Positions 50,492-58,442 of a DNA stretch of 64,000 nt are shown piece by piece. The notes under the pieces are model-generated. The model had not been told where the DNA came from. It saw only the letters and a list, made by a program, of their open reading frames with translations, and ran no database searches. The DNA is from Streptomyces liliifuscus. GTDB taxonomy: Bacteria; Actinomycetota; Actinomycetes; Streptomycetales; Streptomycetaceae. The translations under genes and the position numbers were made by a program. Position 1 is the stretch's first letter. Each line of letters begins with the position of its first letter. The DNA lies in the NCBI RefSeq assembly GCF_016598615.1, contig NZ_CP066831.1, positions 9,114,001 through 9,178,000 of the forward strand, read 5' to 3'.

Positions 50492-50970
50492 CGTGTAAGC
50501 CTCGCCGACAAGAAGGCCCGCCCGAAGGTATAGCCGTGGGCTATGACCGAGGTGCAGACGTTTATCCGAGGCATCGAGCGCGACCGCCTCAACGCCGCGC
50601 TACTGCTGTTCCTCATGGGCTTCCGGCCGGCCGAGGTCGTGGGGCTGCGCTGGAAGTACCTCGACCTGAAGTTGGCCACGCTGGAGATCGCTCGAACCCG
50701 CACGATGATCGGCAACGTCACCGTGCTGGAGAAGGACGCCAAGGCCGAGGCGGGTGAACGAGCGCTACCCCTGCCCGGCTCCGTACTGACGCCTTGCAGA
50801 GGTTCCGCACGCTCCAAGGCCGAGAGAAGCTCGCAGTTGGGGAGGGCTACACCGACTCGGGGTACGTCGTCGTCGACCAGATGGGGATACCGAGGAACAC
50901 GCGGCACCTGCGCGAGCACGCCTGGGACAGCTTCCACGGGGGCGATCAAAAAAACGTGTGTGAGAAATAA
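50492..50970 (+). pseudogene. Decayed tyrosine recombinase (integrase)
   Basis: In-frame pieces of a phage-type integrase: MTEVQTFIRGIERDRLNAAL, FRPAEVVGLRWKYLDLKLAT with the catalytic Arg region, and EKDAKAEAGERALPLPGS. After GSVLT the match continues only in another frame (ALQRFRTLQGREKLAVGEGY, TDSGYVVVDQMGIPR), so one base is missing near 50790. An in-frame TAG (50531-50533) interrupts the N-terminal side. The C-terminal HxLRH and tyrosine part is absent. It is inactive, and is the likely relic of the element that brought the island. Confidence 0.85.
50954..50965. repeat. 12-bp direct repeat, right copy
   Basis: ACGTGTGTGAGA, identical to 43656-43667. It sits at the truncated end of the integrase remnant, next to an unusually AT-rich stretch (50944-51020). 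Confidence 0.35.
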
Positions 50971-51127
50971 TCTTCTAGGAGATCTCCCACATGGCATCTG
51001 ACCAGCAGATATCTAAAACAGCGTTGAATCTTGGACGGATTCTACTGGCGGTTCCTGCAGGCCAGCGCCACGGCCCCGTTTGTCGGAAGCTACGAGAGCG
51101 TGGCGCGCTGCCGGGAGGCGGCCCGCG

Positions 51128-51190
51128 GTGGTCCACGGATTCCGCCCCGGCGGTCCACGGCTCTGCCCTTGCGGTCTACGATCCCGCGTC
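51128..51190. repeat. Imperfect 21-bp tandem repeat, three units
   Basis: Units containing GTCCACGGATTCCGCC, GTCCACGGCTCTGCC and GTCTACGATCCCGCG follow each other at about 21-bp spacing and overlap the 3' end of the DUF4326 gene. The adjoining stretch 50971-51127 holds no gene I recognise. Confidence 0.55.
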
Positions 51191-51517
51191 GGCCAGCTCC
51201 GCCAGGATGTCGCCGTGGCACAGCTCCGGCGCACACCAGCAGGCCAGCGTCCTGTCGCGCAGCTCCGGCACCAGGGCGAGCAGTTCGGGGTGTTCGAGGA
51301 GGTACGACCGGTACTTGGCCATCACCTCGGCGCGGGTGCCGTCGCGCTTCCTGGTGGCGGTGTCGTAGGCGAACGGGTTGTAGAGCGGGTGCTGGGGGAG
51401 GTCCCAGTGCCCCATGGTCCAGCGGCGGCCGACATACACGAGGTCCGACGGGGCGTCCTCCAGGCGGGGGCCGAAGTCGTGGATGCGGCCCTTGAGGTTG
51501 ATGACGGTGGTGGTCAC
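51176..51517 (-). CDS. DUF4326 domain protein
   Basis: 113 residues. The family signature is visible: VYVGRRWTMGHWDLPQHPLY, NPFAYDTATRKRDGTR, MAKYRSYLLEHPELLALVPE and the cysteine cluster LACWCAPELCHGDIL (CxCxPxxCHG), which probably binds metal. The function is unknown. The GTG at 51517 has GGAG 6 nt upstream; the frame continues further upstream without support. It is the first intact gene right of the accessory island. Confidence 0.85.
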   Translation of the reverse strand: MTTTVINLKGRIHDFGPRLEDAPSDLVYVGRRWTMGHWDLPQHPLYNPFAYDTATRKRDGTRAEVMAKYRSYLLEHPELLALVPELRDRTLACWCAPELCHGDILAELADAGS

Positions 51518-51685
51518 TGCGGACTCCGTTCCCTTGGCGCGGCTCGCGGGGCGGCGAGCCCGATCATGCGCCGAACGGGCCGCCCACGCCACCGGCCACA
51601 CACGCCACCGGCCGACGGCCCGCCTGACGCCGCGAAGGGCCCGGGGTCACCCGCACTCTGCGCCCGGGGCCCTTGCCAGGAGGGC

Positions 51686-52468
51686 TTACGCCTCCGGAGT
51701 CTCGTACGGCAGCAGGTCCGGGCGCTTGGCCGGGCGGCCGTCGCCCGACGAGCGGCCGGTGAGCCGGCGGCCGATCCACGGCAGCAGGTACTGCCGGGCG
51801 AAGCGCGCGTCGGCGGTGCGGCGGGCGCCCCAGCCGGGTGGCGCGGCCGGCGGCACGGGTGCGTGCCAGTCGGCGTCCTCCGGGTCGTACCCGAGTGTCT
51901 GCCACACCGCCTCGGCGACCCGGCGGTGTCCCTCACCCGTGAGGTGCAGCCGGTCCACGTCCCACATCCGGGGATCGCCCAGCGAGGGTGCCCCGTAGAG
52001 GTCGACCACGAGCGCGCCGTGCCTGGACGCGAGGTCGTCGACGCAGGTGAAGAGTTCCTCCATGCGCGGGCGGAACCGTTCCAGGACCGGGCCCTGGCGG
52101 CCGGGGCTGCGCATCAGCACGAGCTGTTTGCAGGCGGGGGCGAGGCGCTCGACGGCCTCCTCCAGGAGTCCGCGGACCCGCCCCATGTCGCACTTGGGCC
52201 GCAGCGTGTCGTTGAGCCCGCCCACGAGCGTGATCAAGTCGGGCTGCATCGCCGCGGCGACGTCGACCTGCTCGGCGACGATCTGTCCGATGAGCTTGCC
52301 GCGTACCGCGAGGTTGGCGTACCGGAATCCGGGAGTCCGAGTGGCCATCCGGGCCGCGAGGAGGTCTGCCCAGCCCCGGTACGAGCCGTCGGGGAGGCGG
52401 TCCGACATGCCCTCGGTGAAGGAGTCGCCGATCGCGACAAAACTGGTGTAGGTGGCATTCGTCTGCAT
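51686..52468 (-). CDS. SGNH/GDSL-family hydrolase
   Basis: 260 residues. Block I FVAIGDSFTEGM with the catalytic Ser, block II Gly region (RYANLAVRGKLIGQI), block III ITLVGGLNDTLRPK with the Asn, and block V DRLHLTGEGHRRVAE with the Asp-His pair. Esterase or lipase activity on an unknown ester is expected. There is no signal peptide, so it acts in the cytoplasm or is released in some other way. The C-terminal 60 residues are Pro/Arg-rich. A TATCAT hexamer 10 nt before the ATG suggests a very short leader. Confidence 0.9.
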   Translation of the reverse strand: MQTNATYTSFVAIGDSFTEGMSDRLPDGSYRGWADLLAARMATRTPGFRYANLAVRGKLIGQIVAEQVDVAAAMQPDLITLVGGLNDTLRPKCDMGRVRGLLEEAVERLAPACKQLVLMRSPGRQGPVLERFRPRMEELFTCVDDLASRHGALVVDLYGAPSLGDPRMWDVDRLHLTGEGHRRVAEAVWQTLGYDPEDADWHAPVPPAAPPGWGARRTADARFARQYLLPWIGRRLTGRSSGDGRPAKRPDLLPYETPEA

Positions 52469-52605
52469 GGCGGAAGAGATGATAACCCGTGCACATACCC
52501 ACCGGTCTGCCGCCCGGCGCACGCCCGCAGCGCGCTCACCACCGCAGGGCGCCCCCCACATCAGCCGGTCCAGCACCGGTCCGCCCCGCGTACCGCCCGC
52601 CCGGA

Positions 52606-53628
52606 TCACGCCGGCTGCCCGAACAGCTCCCTCAGGACGTCCTCCATCGTCACCAGCCCCGCGAGCCGTCCGTCCGTGCCCAGCACCGCGGCCAGGTGCG
52701 TACGGCTGCGTCGCATCGCTGTCAGTACGTCGTCCAGTGGCGTGCTTTCCCGGACGCGCGCGATGGACCGCATGTCCTGGACCCGGAACGGCAGGTCGCG
52801 CGGCATCGCGTCCAGCGCGTCCTTCACGTGGAGGTAGCCGACGATGCGGCGCCCCTCGTCCACGACGGGGAAGCGGGAGAAGCCGGACTCGGCGGACAGC
52901 GCCTCCAACTGCTCGGCGGTGACACCCACGCGCGCGTAGACGACGCTTTCCAGCGGGAGCACCACGTCCCGCACCGGACGGCGCCCCAGTTCGAGGGCGT
53001 CGTGCAGCCTCTCCTGCGCGCGGTCGTCGATCAGCCCGGCCTCGCTGGAGTCCTTGACCAGCCGGGCCAGTTCCGTGTCCGAGAACGTCGCGGACACCTC
53101 GTCCCGCACTTCCACCCGCATCAGCTTCAGCAGCCCGTTCGCGAACGCGTTGATCGTGAAGATCACCGGCCGCAGCGCCCGCGACAGCCCGACCAGCGGC
53201 GGCCCGAGCAGCAGCGCCGTCCGCACCGGCTCGGCGAGTGCGATGTTCTTCGGCACCATCTCGCCGAGGAGCATGTGCAGATACGTGGCCAGGGAGAGCG
53301 CGATCGCGAAGGAGATCACGTGCCCGGTGCCCTTCGAAAGCCCCACCGCGTGGAACACCGGCTCCAGCAGATGCGCGATCGCCGGCTCCGCGACCACACC
53401 CAGAACCAGCGTGCACAGCGTGATGCCGAGCTGCGCGGCCGCCATCAGCGCGGACACGTGCTCAAGACCCCACAGCACGCTGCGCGCCCGCCGGTCGCCC
53501 TCCGCGCCGCCTTCGATGGACTGCTCGATCTGACTGCGGCGCACGGAGATCAGCGCGAACTCGGCCCCCACGAAGAAGGCGTTCACCACGAGGGTCGCCA
53601 GACCGATCAGCAGCTGTACGGCGGTCAT
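52606..53628 (-). CDS. HlyC/CorC-family CNNM-CBS membrane protein (second of pair)
   Basis: 340 residues. The N-terminal DUF21/CNNM membrane domain has three to four helices (LLIGLATLVVNAFFVGAEFA, AAQLGITLCTLVLGVVAEP, LSLATYLHMLLGEMVPKNIA). Two CBS domains follow (VRDVVLPLESVVYARVGVTA, FSRFPVVDEGRRIVGYLHVK, LAAVLGTDGRLAGLVTMEDV). Relatives are linked to magnesium or cobalt export and sodium-coupled transport. It lacks the CorC_HlyC C-terminal domain carried by its neighbour. Its ATG overlaps the stop of that gene, so the two are co-translated and may form a heteromer. Confidence 0.93.
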   Translation of the reverse strand: MTAVQLLIGLATLVVNAFFVGAEFALISVRRSQIEQSIEGGAEGDRRARSVLWGLEHVSALMAAAQLGITLCTLVLGVVAEPAIAHLLEPVFHAVGLSKGTGHVISFAIALSLATYLHMLLGEMVPKNIALAEPVRTALLLGPPLVGLSRALRPVIFTINAFANGLLKLMRVEVRDEVSATFSDTELARLVKDSSEAGLIDDRAQERLHDALELGRRPVRDVVLPLESVVYARVGVTAEQLEALSAESGFSRFPVVDEGRRIVGYLHVKDALDAMPRDLPFRVQDMRSIARVRESTPLDDVLTAMRRSRTHLAAVLGTDGRLAGLVTMEDVLRELFGQPA

Positions 53629-54983
53629 CGCTCGCCCCTTTCACGGGATTTCCCGGGCCGTTCGGACGGGGCGTCCACGGCACGCGGCGCGTGCATCAGC
53701 ACCCGCGCGGCCCGCCGCCCCGACGCGTCCCCCACGTCCAGCCGCCACCCGGCGACCTCGACCGTGTCCCCCTCGGCGGGAATGCGCCCCAGCTCGGCCG
53801 CGATCAGGCCGGCGAGCGTCTCGTACGGCCCCGCCGGTGCGCGCAGACCGACCCGGGCCAGCCTGTCGATGCGTACGGAGCCGTCGGCCGAGTACAGCGT
53901 GCGGTCCTCGTCGTCCGTGCCGGCCGGGGCCAGATCGGGCGTCTCATGGGGGTCGTGCTCGTCCCGCACCTCGCCGACGACCTCCTCGACGATGTCCTCC
54001 AGAGTGGCGACCCCGGCGGTGCCGCCGTACTCGTCGATGACGACGGCCATCGTGCGCCTGCCGGACAGCCGGTCCAGGAGCCGGTCGACGGTGAGCGACT
54101 CCGGTACGAGCAGGGGTTCACGCATCAGAGTCGACACGCGCGTACGAGCGCGGTGGTCGGCGGGCACGGCGACGCAGTCCTTGATGTGCGCGACACCGAC
54201 GACCGAGTCGAGGTTGCCCCGGTAGACGGGGAAACGGGACAGCCCGGTCGCCCGGGTCGCGTTCGCCACGTCCTCGCAGGTCGCCTGGAGGTCGAGGGCG
54301 ATGACCTGGACGCGCGGTGTCATCACGTTCTCCGCGGTGAGGTCCGCGAGGTTCAGCGTGCGCACGAACAGCTCGGCGGTGTCCGGCTCCAGGGCACCTT
54401 GCTTCGCGGAGTGCCGGGCCAGCGCGACCAGTTCCTGCGGGCCGCGCGCGGAGGCCAGCTCCTCGGCGGGCTCGACACCGAAGCGGCGTACGACACGGTT
54501 GGCCGTGTTGTTGAGGTGGGTGATGAACGGCCGGAACAGCGAGCTGAACCAGCGCTGCGGAGTCGCCACCCGCTTGGCCACGGCGAGCGGTGAGGAGATC
54601 GCCCAGTTCTTGGGCACCAGCTCGCCGACCACCATCAGGAAGACCGTCGACAGGGCCGTACCGATGATCAGCGCCACGGACGAGGACGCCGACTCCGGGA
54701 CACCGGCGGCCTCCAGCGGACCCGCGATGAGCTTGGCGACGGACGGCTCGGCCAGCATGCCGACGACCAGGTTCGTGACCGTGATGCCGAGCTGGGCGCC
54801 GGAGAGCTGGAAGGTGAGGTTCCGTACGGCCTTGAGGGCGCCCGCCGCGCCGACCTCGCCGCGCTCGACGGCCCGCTCCAGTTCGCTGCGCTCGACCGTG
54901 GTCAGTGAGAACTCCGCCGCGACGAAGGCGCCGCAGGCGAGCGAGAGCAGCACCGCCACGGCGAGGAGGAGCACTTCGGTCAT
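53625..54983 (-). CDS. HlyC/CorC-family CNNM-CBS membrane protein with C-terminal CorC domain
   Basis: 452 residues. CNNM membrane domain: LLLAVAVLLSLACGAFVAAE, SGAQLGITVTNLVVGMLAEP, STVFLMVVGELVPKNWAISS. CBS pair: NVMTPRVQVIALDLQATCED, LSRFPVYRGNLDSVVGVAHI, TMAVVIDEYGGTAGVATLED. The CorC_HlyC domain follows (DRLARVGLRAPAGPYETLAG, EGDTVEVAGWRLDVGDASG). It is implicated in divalent cation efflux. The ATG at 54983 follows GGAGG; the frame is open farther upstream. Operon with the shorter paralog downstream. The 54984-55198 gap behind it shows no gene. Confidence 0.94.
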   Translation of the reverse strand: MTEVLLLAVAVLLSLACGAFVAAEFSLTTVERSELERAVERGEVGAAGALKAVRNLTFQLSGAQLGITVTNLVVGMLAEPSVAKLIAGPLEAAGVPESASSSVALIIGTALSTVFLMVVGELVPKNWAISSPLAVAKRVATPQRWFSSLFRPFITHLNNTANRVVRRFGVEPAEELASARGPQELVALARHSAKQGALEPDTAELFVRTLNLADLTAENVMTPRVQVIALDLQATCEDVANATRATGLSRFPVYRGNLDSVVGVAHIKDCVAVPADHRARTRVSTLMREPLLVPESLTVDRLLDRLSGRRTMAVVIDEYGGTAGVATLEDIVEEVVGEVRDEHDPHETPDLAPAGTDDEDRTLYSADGSVRIDRLARVGLRAPAGPYETLAGLIAAELGRIPAEGDTVEVAGWRLDVGDASGRRAARVLMHAPRAVDAPSERPGKSRERGER

Positions 54984-55198
54984 CGGGTCACCTCCGTCCC
55001 ATGATCGGCCACGGGCGGGGGAATCGCGCGATGACGGCACAGCGGGACGCCGTGCCGTCGGGTACCGGGAGGCTCGCCCATGGGCGGGGGCTCACACCTT
55101 TCCTAGGAGACGACACTGCCTGGGAACGACCGGGTCCCCTGCGGAACGACCGAGTCCCCCGCGGACAGAGATCCAGGCATGCGTGTCCCGCGCTTCGG

Positions 55199-55624
55199 TC
55201 AGTCGGCCAGCGGCTTGACCCAGCGTCGCCAGTGGTCCTCGCGATGGTAGCCAGTGGCGGCCCAGGTGTGGTGTGCCTGTTCGTTGGCCTCCAGGACCAT
55301 GGCGTCGACGCGGCGCCCGCCGAGGGCGGCGAAGCGCTGTTCGGCTGCCTCCAGCAGAGCGCTCGCGATGCCCTGCCGACGGTGGTCCGGGTGTACGGCC
55401 AGTCGGTAGGCGGAGCATCGCCATCCGTCGAACCCGGCTATGACGGTTCCCGCCAGGGTGCCTTCGCGCTCCGCGAGGAGCAGGGCTTCCGGGTCTCGGG
55501 TCACGAGGGCGGCCACTCCGGCGTGGTCGTCACTGATGCTGGTTCCTTCCGCGGCTTCGCGCCAGAAACGCAACACGGTGTCGATGTCGGCGAGGGTGGC
55601 GCAGCGGATGTGGAGATCACTCAT
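55199..55624 (-). CDS. GNAT-family N-acetyltransferase
   Basis: 141 residues, a single GNAT domain: LHIRCATLADIDTVLRFWRE, EREGTLAGTVIAGFDGWR, acetyl-CoA loop YRLAVHPDHRRQGIASALLE and the final motif EANEQAHHTWAATGYHRED. The length and the RRQGIA loop indicate an active enzyme; the substrate is unknown. The ATG at 55624 gives the family N-terminus; the minus-strand frame is open 22 codons upstream into sequence without a ribosome site. Confidence 0.9.
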   Translation of the reverse strand: MSDLHIRCATLADIDTVLRFWREAAEGTSISDDHAGVAALVTRDPEALLLAEREGTLAGTVIAGFDGWRCSAYRLAVHPDHRRQGIASALLEAAEQRFAALGGRRVDAMVLEANEQAHHTWAATGYHREDHWRRWVKPLAD

Positions 55625-55693
55625 GGGGCGAGCCAAGCAGAGCGCCGACCTGTCTGGCGAACGGATTCCGTGCCGAGTGATCGAGCGCACGGA

Positions 55694-57964
55694 TCATGAA
55701 TCGTCGGTGCTGGTGCTGGTGCTGGTGCTGGTGTCGCTGTCGCTGTCGGTGTGCTCGTGCGCGGGCCATGTCCCGTGCCTCAGGTTCGTCTCGGCGGCGG
55801 CCAGATAGACGGCCGTGGCGAGCCACTGGGTCGCGTACTGGTCCGGGTCGGCTCCGCTGTGGCGTCCGAAGACGTCCAGGGAGCGGCGCCCGGCCACCGC
55901 GCCGAGCGCGGTGATCAGGTCCGAACCTGTGACGAGCCCGCTGCGGCGCAGCACGGCAGCGTGGCCGTCGTGATCGTTGCCGCGCGTGGATTCGGCGGCG
56001 ATCCGGCGTCCTCCCGTGACGGCCAGTTCGACCAGACGCCGGACGCGCCAGAGCGGAGAGTCGCCGGGAGGGGTGGCGCGGCAGGCGTGGGTGGAGGAGG
56101 CGGTGGGCGGGGACGGAGCGGGGATGTCCGGCGGGAAGTGGTCGCTGTGCAGGAGGTCGTAGCCGAGATCGGCGCGACCCTGCCAGACGTCCGGGAGCCG
56201 AAGAGTCGCCTCCGTGCCGGGTACGGGGCCGACGGCGAGCGCGCGGAGCGTTGTGACCCGGTCGGGGTCGAGGCGGCCGAGGACCCGGATCCGCAGCCCG
56301 GGACGCGCGCCCAGCTGTTGGAAATTGGCGGTGTGGGCGAGAGCGGGGTGGCTGTGGGCGGGGGCCAGTCGGACCGGTGGACCAGGGGTGGGCGGGCAGT
56401 CCCCGAACTCATCTGCGCCACGGGGCAGTTCACGGACAAGCAGATCCTCGCCGTCGGGCGCGGCGATCTCCACGTCACAACCGATCAGGGGGCGGGCGTA
56501 CCCGGTCCCTCCGGACTCACCCACGAGCGACGCCGGGAACCGCACGGCGGCGGACTCGGCGAGCGGGCGGGCGAACACCGTCGCCGGCGCGGCCTCGGCC
56601 CAGGGGCGTCCGGCGGCGAACGTGGCACGGACACCTCTTTCCGCAAGCAGGCGCCCTTCCGGGGAGACGGTCGCTCCCGAGATGATCAGGCCGCCGCGCG
56701 ACACCCGGAAGTGGTCGCTCAGAAAGCTCCGGATGGCGACGAGGGCGGTACCGGCCCGTCGGGCCCTCGCCGGGCCGCCGGGCTGGACGTCGCGGAGCGT
56801 GTACCAGCGGCCGTCGTCGTCGAGGAGATGCGTGACCACTCCGCCGAGGTCGTCGGCGCCGACCACCGGCTCGCGGCAGATCCCGTAGAGGCGTAGGGAC
56901 CCGTCGGGGCGGTGGTTGCGGCGGACGGCGCCGATCAGTGCGGGTTCGGGGTCTCCGGACTTCAACAGGTGGGATACGAGGAGGAGTTCACGCAGGATGG
57001 TCACCAACTCGGCGAGTCTGGGCGGGCTGTACGGGTCGCGTGCCGTACGCAGACAGCGCACCACGCTCAGGGCCGCTGCCTCCGCGCGGTGGAGGCCCGT
57101 CAGACGTGCCATGTGGGCGGCCCGGAGCAACTCGGCCTCAAGGACCGCTCCTGTACCGGCCGTTCCGGCGGAGAGCACGGCTGCCGCAGCCGTCCAGAGT
57201 CCGGCGGCGGCACGGATCTGGGTGGCTGAGGGACAGGTGGGGGTGTTGGCCGGGGCGTGGGCGGGCTGAGGGCTGGGGTCCGCGAGCCGGTTCGGCTCGG
57301 CGGGGCGGACCCGTCCGGTCGGGCTGACCCTCTCGGCGGGGCGAACCTGTTTGGTGGGGTTGATTTGTTCGGTGGGGCTGGCCCCCTCGGCGGGACGAAC
57401 CTGTTCGGTGGGGCGGATCCCGTGGGTGGGCGGGTTCGGTTCGGCGATATGGGCCGGGTGGGCGATTCGGTCCGGTCCGGCGGGAGGGTTTGGTCTGGTG
57501 GAAGGGTCCGGTCCGGCGGGAGGGTTTGGTCTGGTGGATGGGCCCGGTCCGGCGGAACGGTCCAGCTCGGTCGGCGGAACAGCATCGGTCGTTTCAGCGG
57601 CTGCGCCGGACCCGGAGAGCACGGACGGGTCGATGAGCACGGGCCGGGCGGATTCCGTGACGGCGACCGGGCAGGCGCCCAGCACCGCCGCCCGATGCAG
57701 GCAGCGCGGTGCCAACAGACAGGTGCAACGGGCCTGTTCGGCGTCGGTGACCGTGCCGGACGGGTCCGGTGCCAAGGTCACCAGAGCGTCCTCGCCGCAG
57801 CGGACGCCGAAAGTCCCGCCCTCGACGGTGACGGGCGCGGCCGTCAACGCCTCGACGGCCGCGTCCAGTCTGCCGCGGAGCCGGGTGGTGAGGCTCTCCA
57901 CCGCGGAGGCGAACACCTCGGGTGCGACCGGCGGAAGCGGGGTGGTCGTGCCGGATTGGGTCAT
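55694..57964 (-). CDS. SWIM zinc-finger protein with Pro-rich repeat linker
   Basis: 756 residues. The zinc finger is N-terminal (about 72-90): QARCTCLLAPRCLHRAAVLG, a compact CxCx(n)CxH SWIM motif. A Pro/Arg/Glu-rich linker (about 115-235) contains two copies of the twelve-residue unit PSTRPNPPAGPD and degenerate RPAE/SPT units. The C-terminal 500 residues are a folded region of unknown type (RLTGLHRAEAAALSVVRCLR, RVTTLRALAVGPVPGTEATL). It ends in a Ser/Thr/Asp tail from a 6-bp microsatellite (55706-55752). The family is found next to large conserved genes such as the one 478 bp upstream. Function unknown. Confidence 0.83.
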   Translation of the reverse strand: MTQSGTTTPLPPVAPEVFASAVESLTTRLRGRLDAAVEALTAAPVTVEGGTFGVRCGEDALVTLAPDPSGTVTDAEQARCTCLLAPRCLHRAAVLGACPVAVTESARPVLIDPSVLSGSGAAAETTDAVPPTELDRSAGPGPSTRPNPPAGPDPSTRPNPPAGPDRIAHPAHIAEPNPPTHGIRPTEQVRPAEGASPTEQINPTKQVRPAERVSPTGRVRPAEPNRLADPSPQPAHAPANTPTCPSATQIRAAAGLWTAAAAVLSAGTAGTGAVLEAELLRAAHMARLTGLHRAEAAALSVVRCLRTARDPYSPPRLAELVTILRELLLVSHLLKSGDPEPALIGAVRRNHRPDGSLRLYGICREPVVGADDLGGVVTHLLDDDGRWYTLRDVQPGGPARARRAGTALVAIRSFLSDHFRVSRGGLIISGATVSPEGRLLAERGVRATFAAGRPWAEAAPATVFARPLAESAAVRFPASLVGESGGTGYARPLIGCDVEIAAPDGEDLLVRELPRGADEFGDCPPTPGPPVRLAPAHSHPALAHTANFQQLGARPGLRIRVLGRLDPDRVTTLRALAVGPVPGTEATLRLPDVWQGRADLGYDLLHSDHFPPDIPAPSPPTASSTHACRATPPGDSPLWRVRRLVELAVTGGRRIAAESTRGNDHDGHAAVLRRSGLVTGSDLITALGAVAGRRSLDVFGRHSGADPDQYATQWLATAVYLAAAETNLRHGTWPAHEHTDSDSDTSTSTSTSTDDS
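57480..57560 (-). repeat. 36-bp tandem duplication inside the SWIM gene
   Basis: Two copies of a 36-bp unit encoding PSTRPNPPAGPD on the minus strand lie in the proline-rich linker. The adjoining 57260-57450 is a degenerate array encoding RPAE and SPTE-like units. Confidence 0.6.
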
Positions 57965-58442
57965 GGGGGCGCTCCACGAGGGCGCTCACCCGCCGGACGG
58001 GCAAGCGAGAGGGGGACCGAAGGCGGACCGAAGGCGACGGCGGTGCGGGACGGGGGATACGGCTCGGACCGCCGTCGTGAACGGCCGGGCAACCGAACGG
58101 CGTATGGGCGCACGGTCCGACGGGCGAAGCGACCGGAGCCGTACCCGATCCGCAGACCCGCAGACCCGCAGACCCGCAGACCCGCAGACCCGCAGACCCG
58201 CCGATCCGCCGATCCGGAGACCCGCAGACCCGAAGCCCCGACAGGAGACGCCCGGGAGAACCCCGACGCGAGCCGCTCCCGACCGGCCCCGTACTCGACC
58301 GGACCCGTACCCACCGAACCCGTACCCGACCGGAACCGCTCCCGGTCGGCGGAGACGGCCGTGCGCACTGCCACGACCGCCCCCGCCACGACCGCCCCGC
58401 CACGGGTCCGTGCCCCGGCCCCGCCCGCCTCCGCACCAGAAA
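57965..58442. other. 478-bp gap between the SWIM gene and the giant gene
   Basis: No gene is supported on either strand. The centre holds six perfect copies of the 8-bp unit CAGACCCG (58153-58200) flanked by degenerate copies, and CCGACCGG/TACCCGACCGG-type repeats follow near 58260-58350. Frames are open on both strands only because of the extreme GC content. Confidence 0.6.
58153..58200. repeat. 8-bp tandem repeat, six perfect copies
   Basis: CAGACCCG repeated six times without a change, with decayed copies on both sides. Perfect identity indicates recent slippage. Confidence 0.9.

Noticed and set aside
49816..51000. Several open frames of 75-260 codons in the region right of the ATPase
   Set aside because: They overlap the integrase and MocR remnants in wrong frames and show no family resemblance.
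58153..58200. Possible CRISPR array
   Set aside because: The 8-bp units are contiguous with no spacers, so this is a microsatellite. No cas genes are present.
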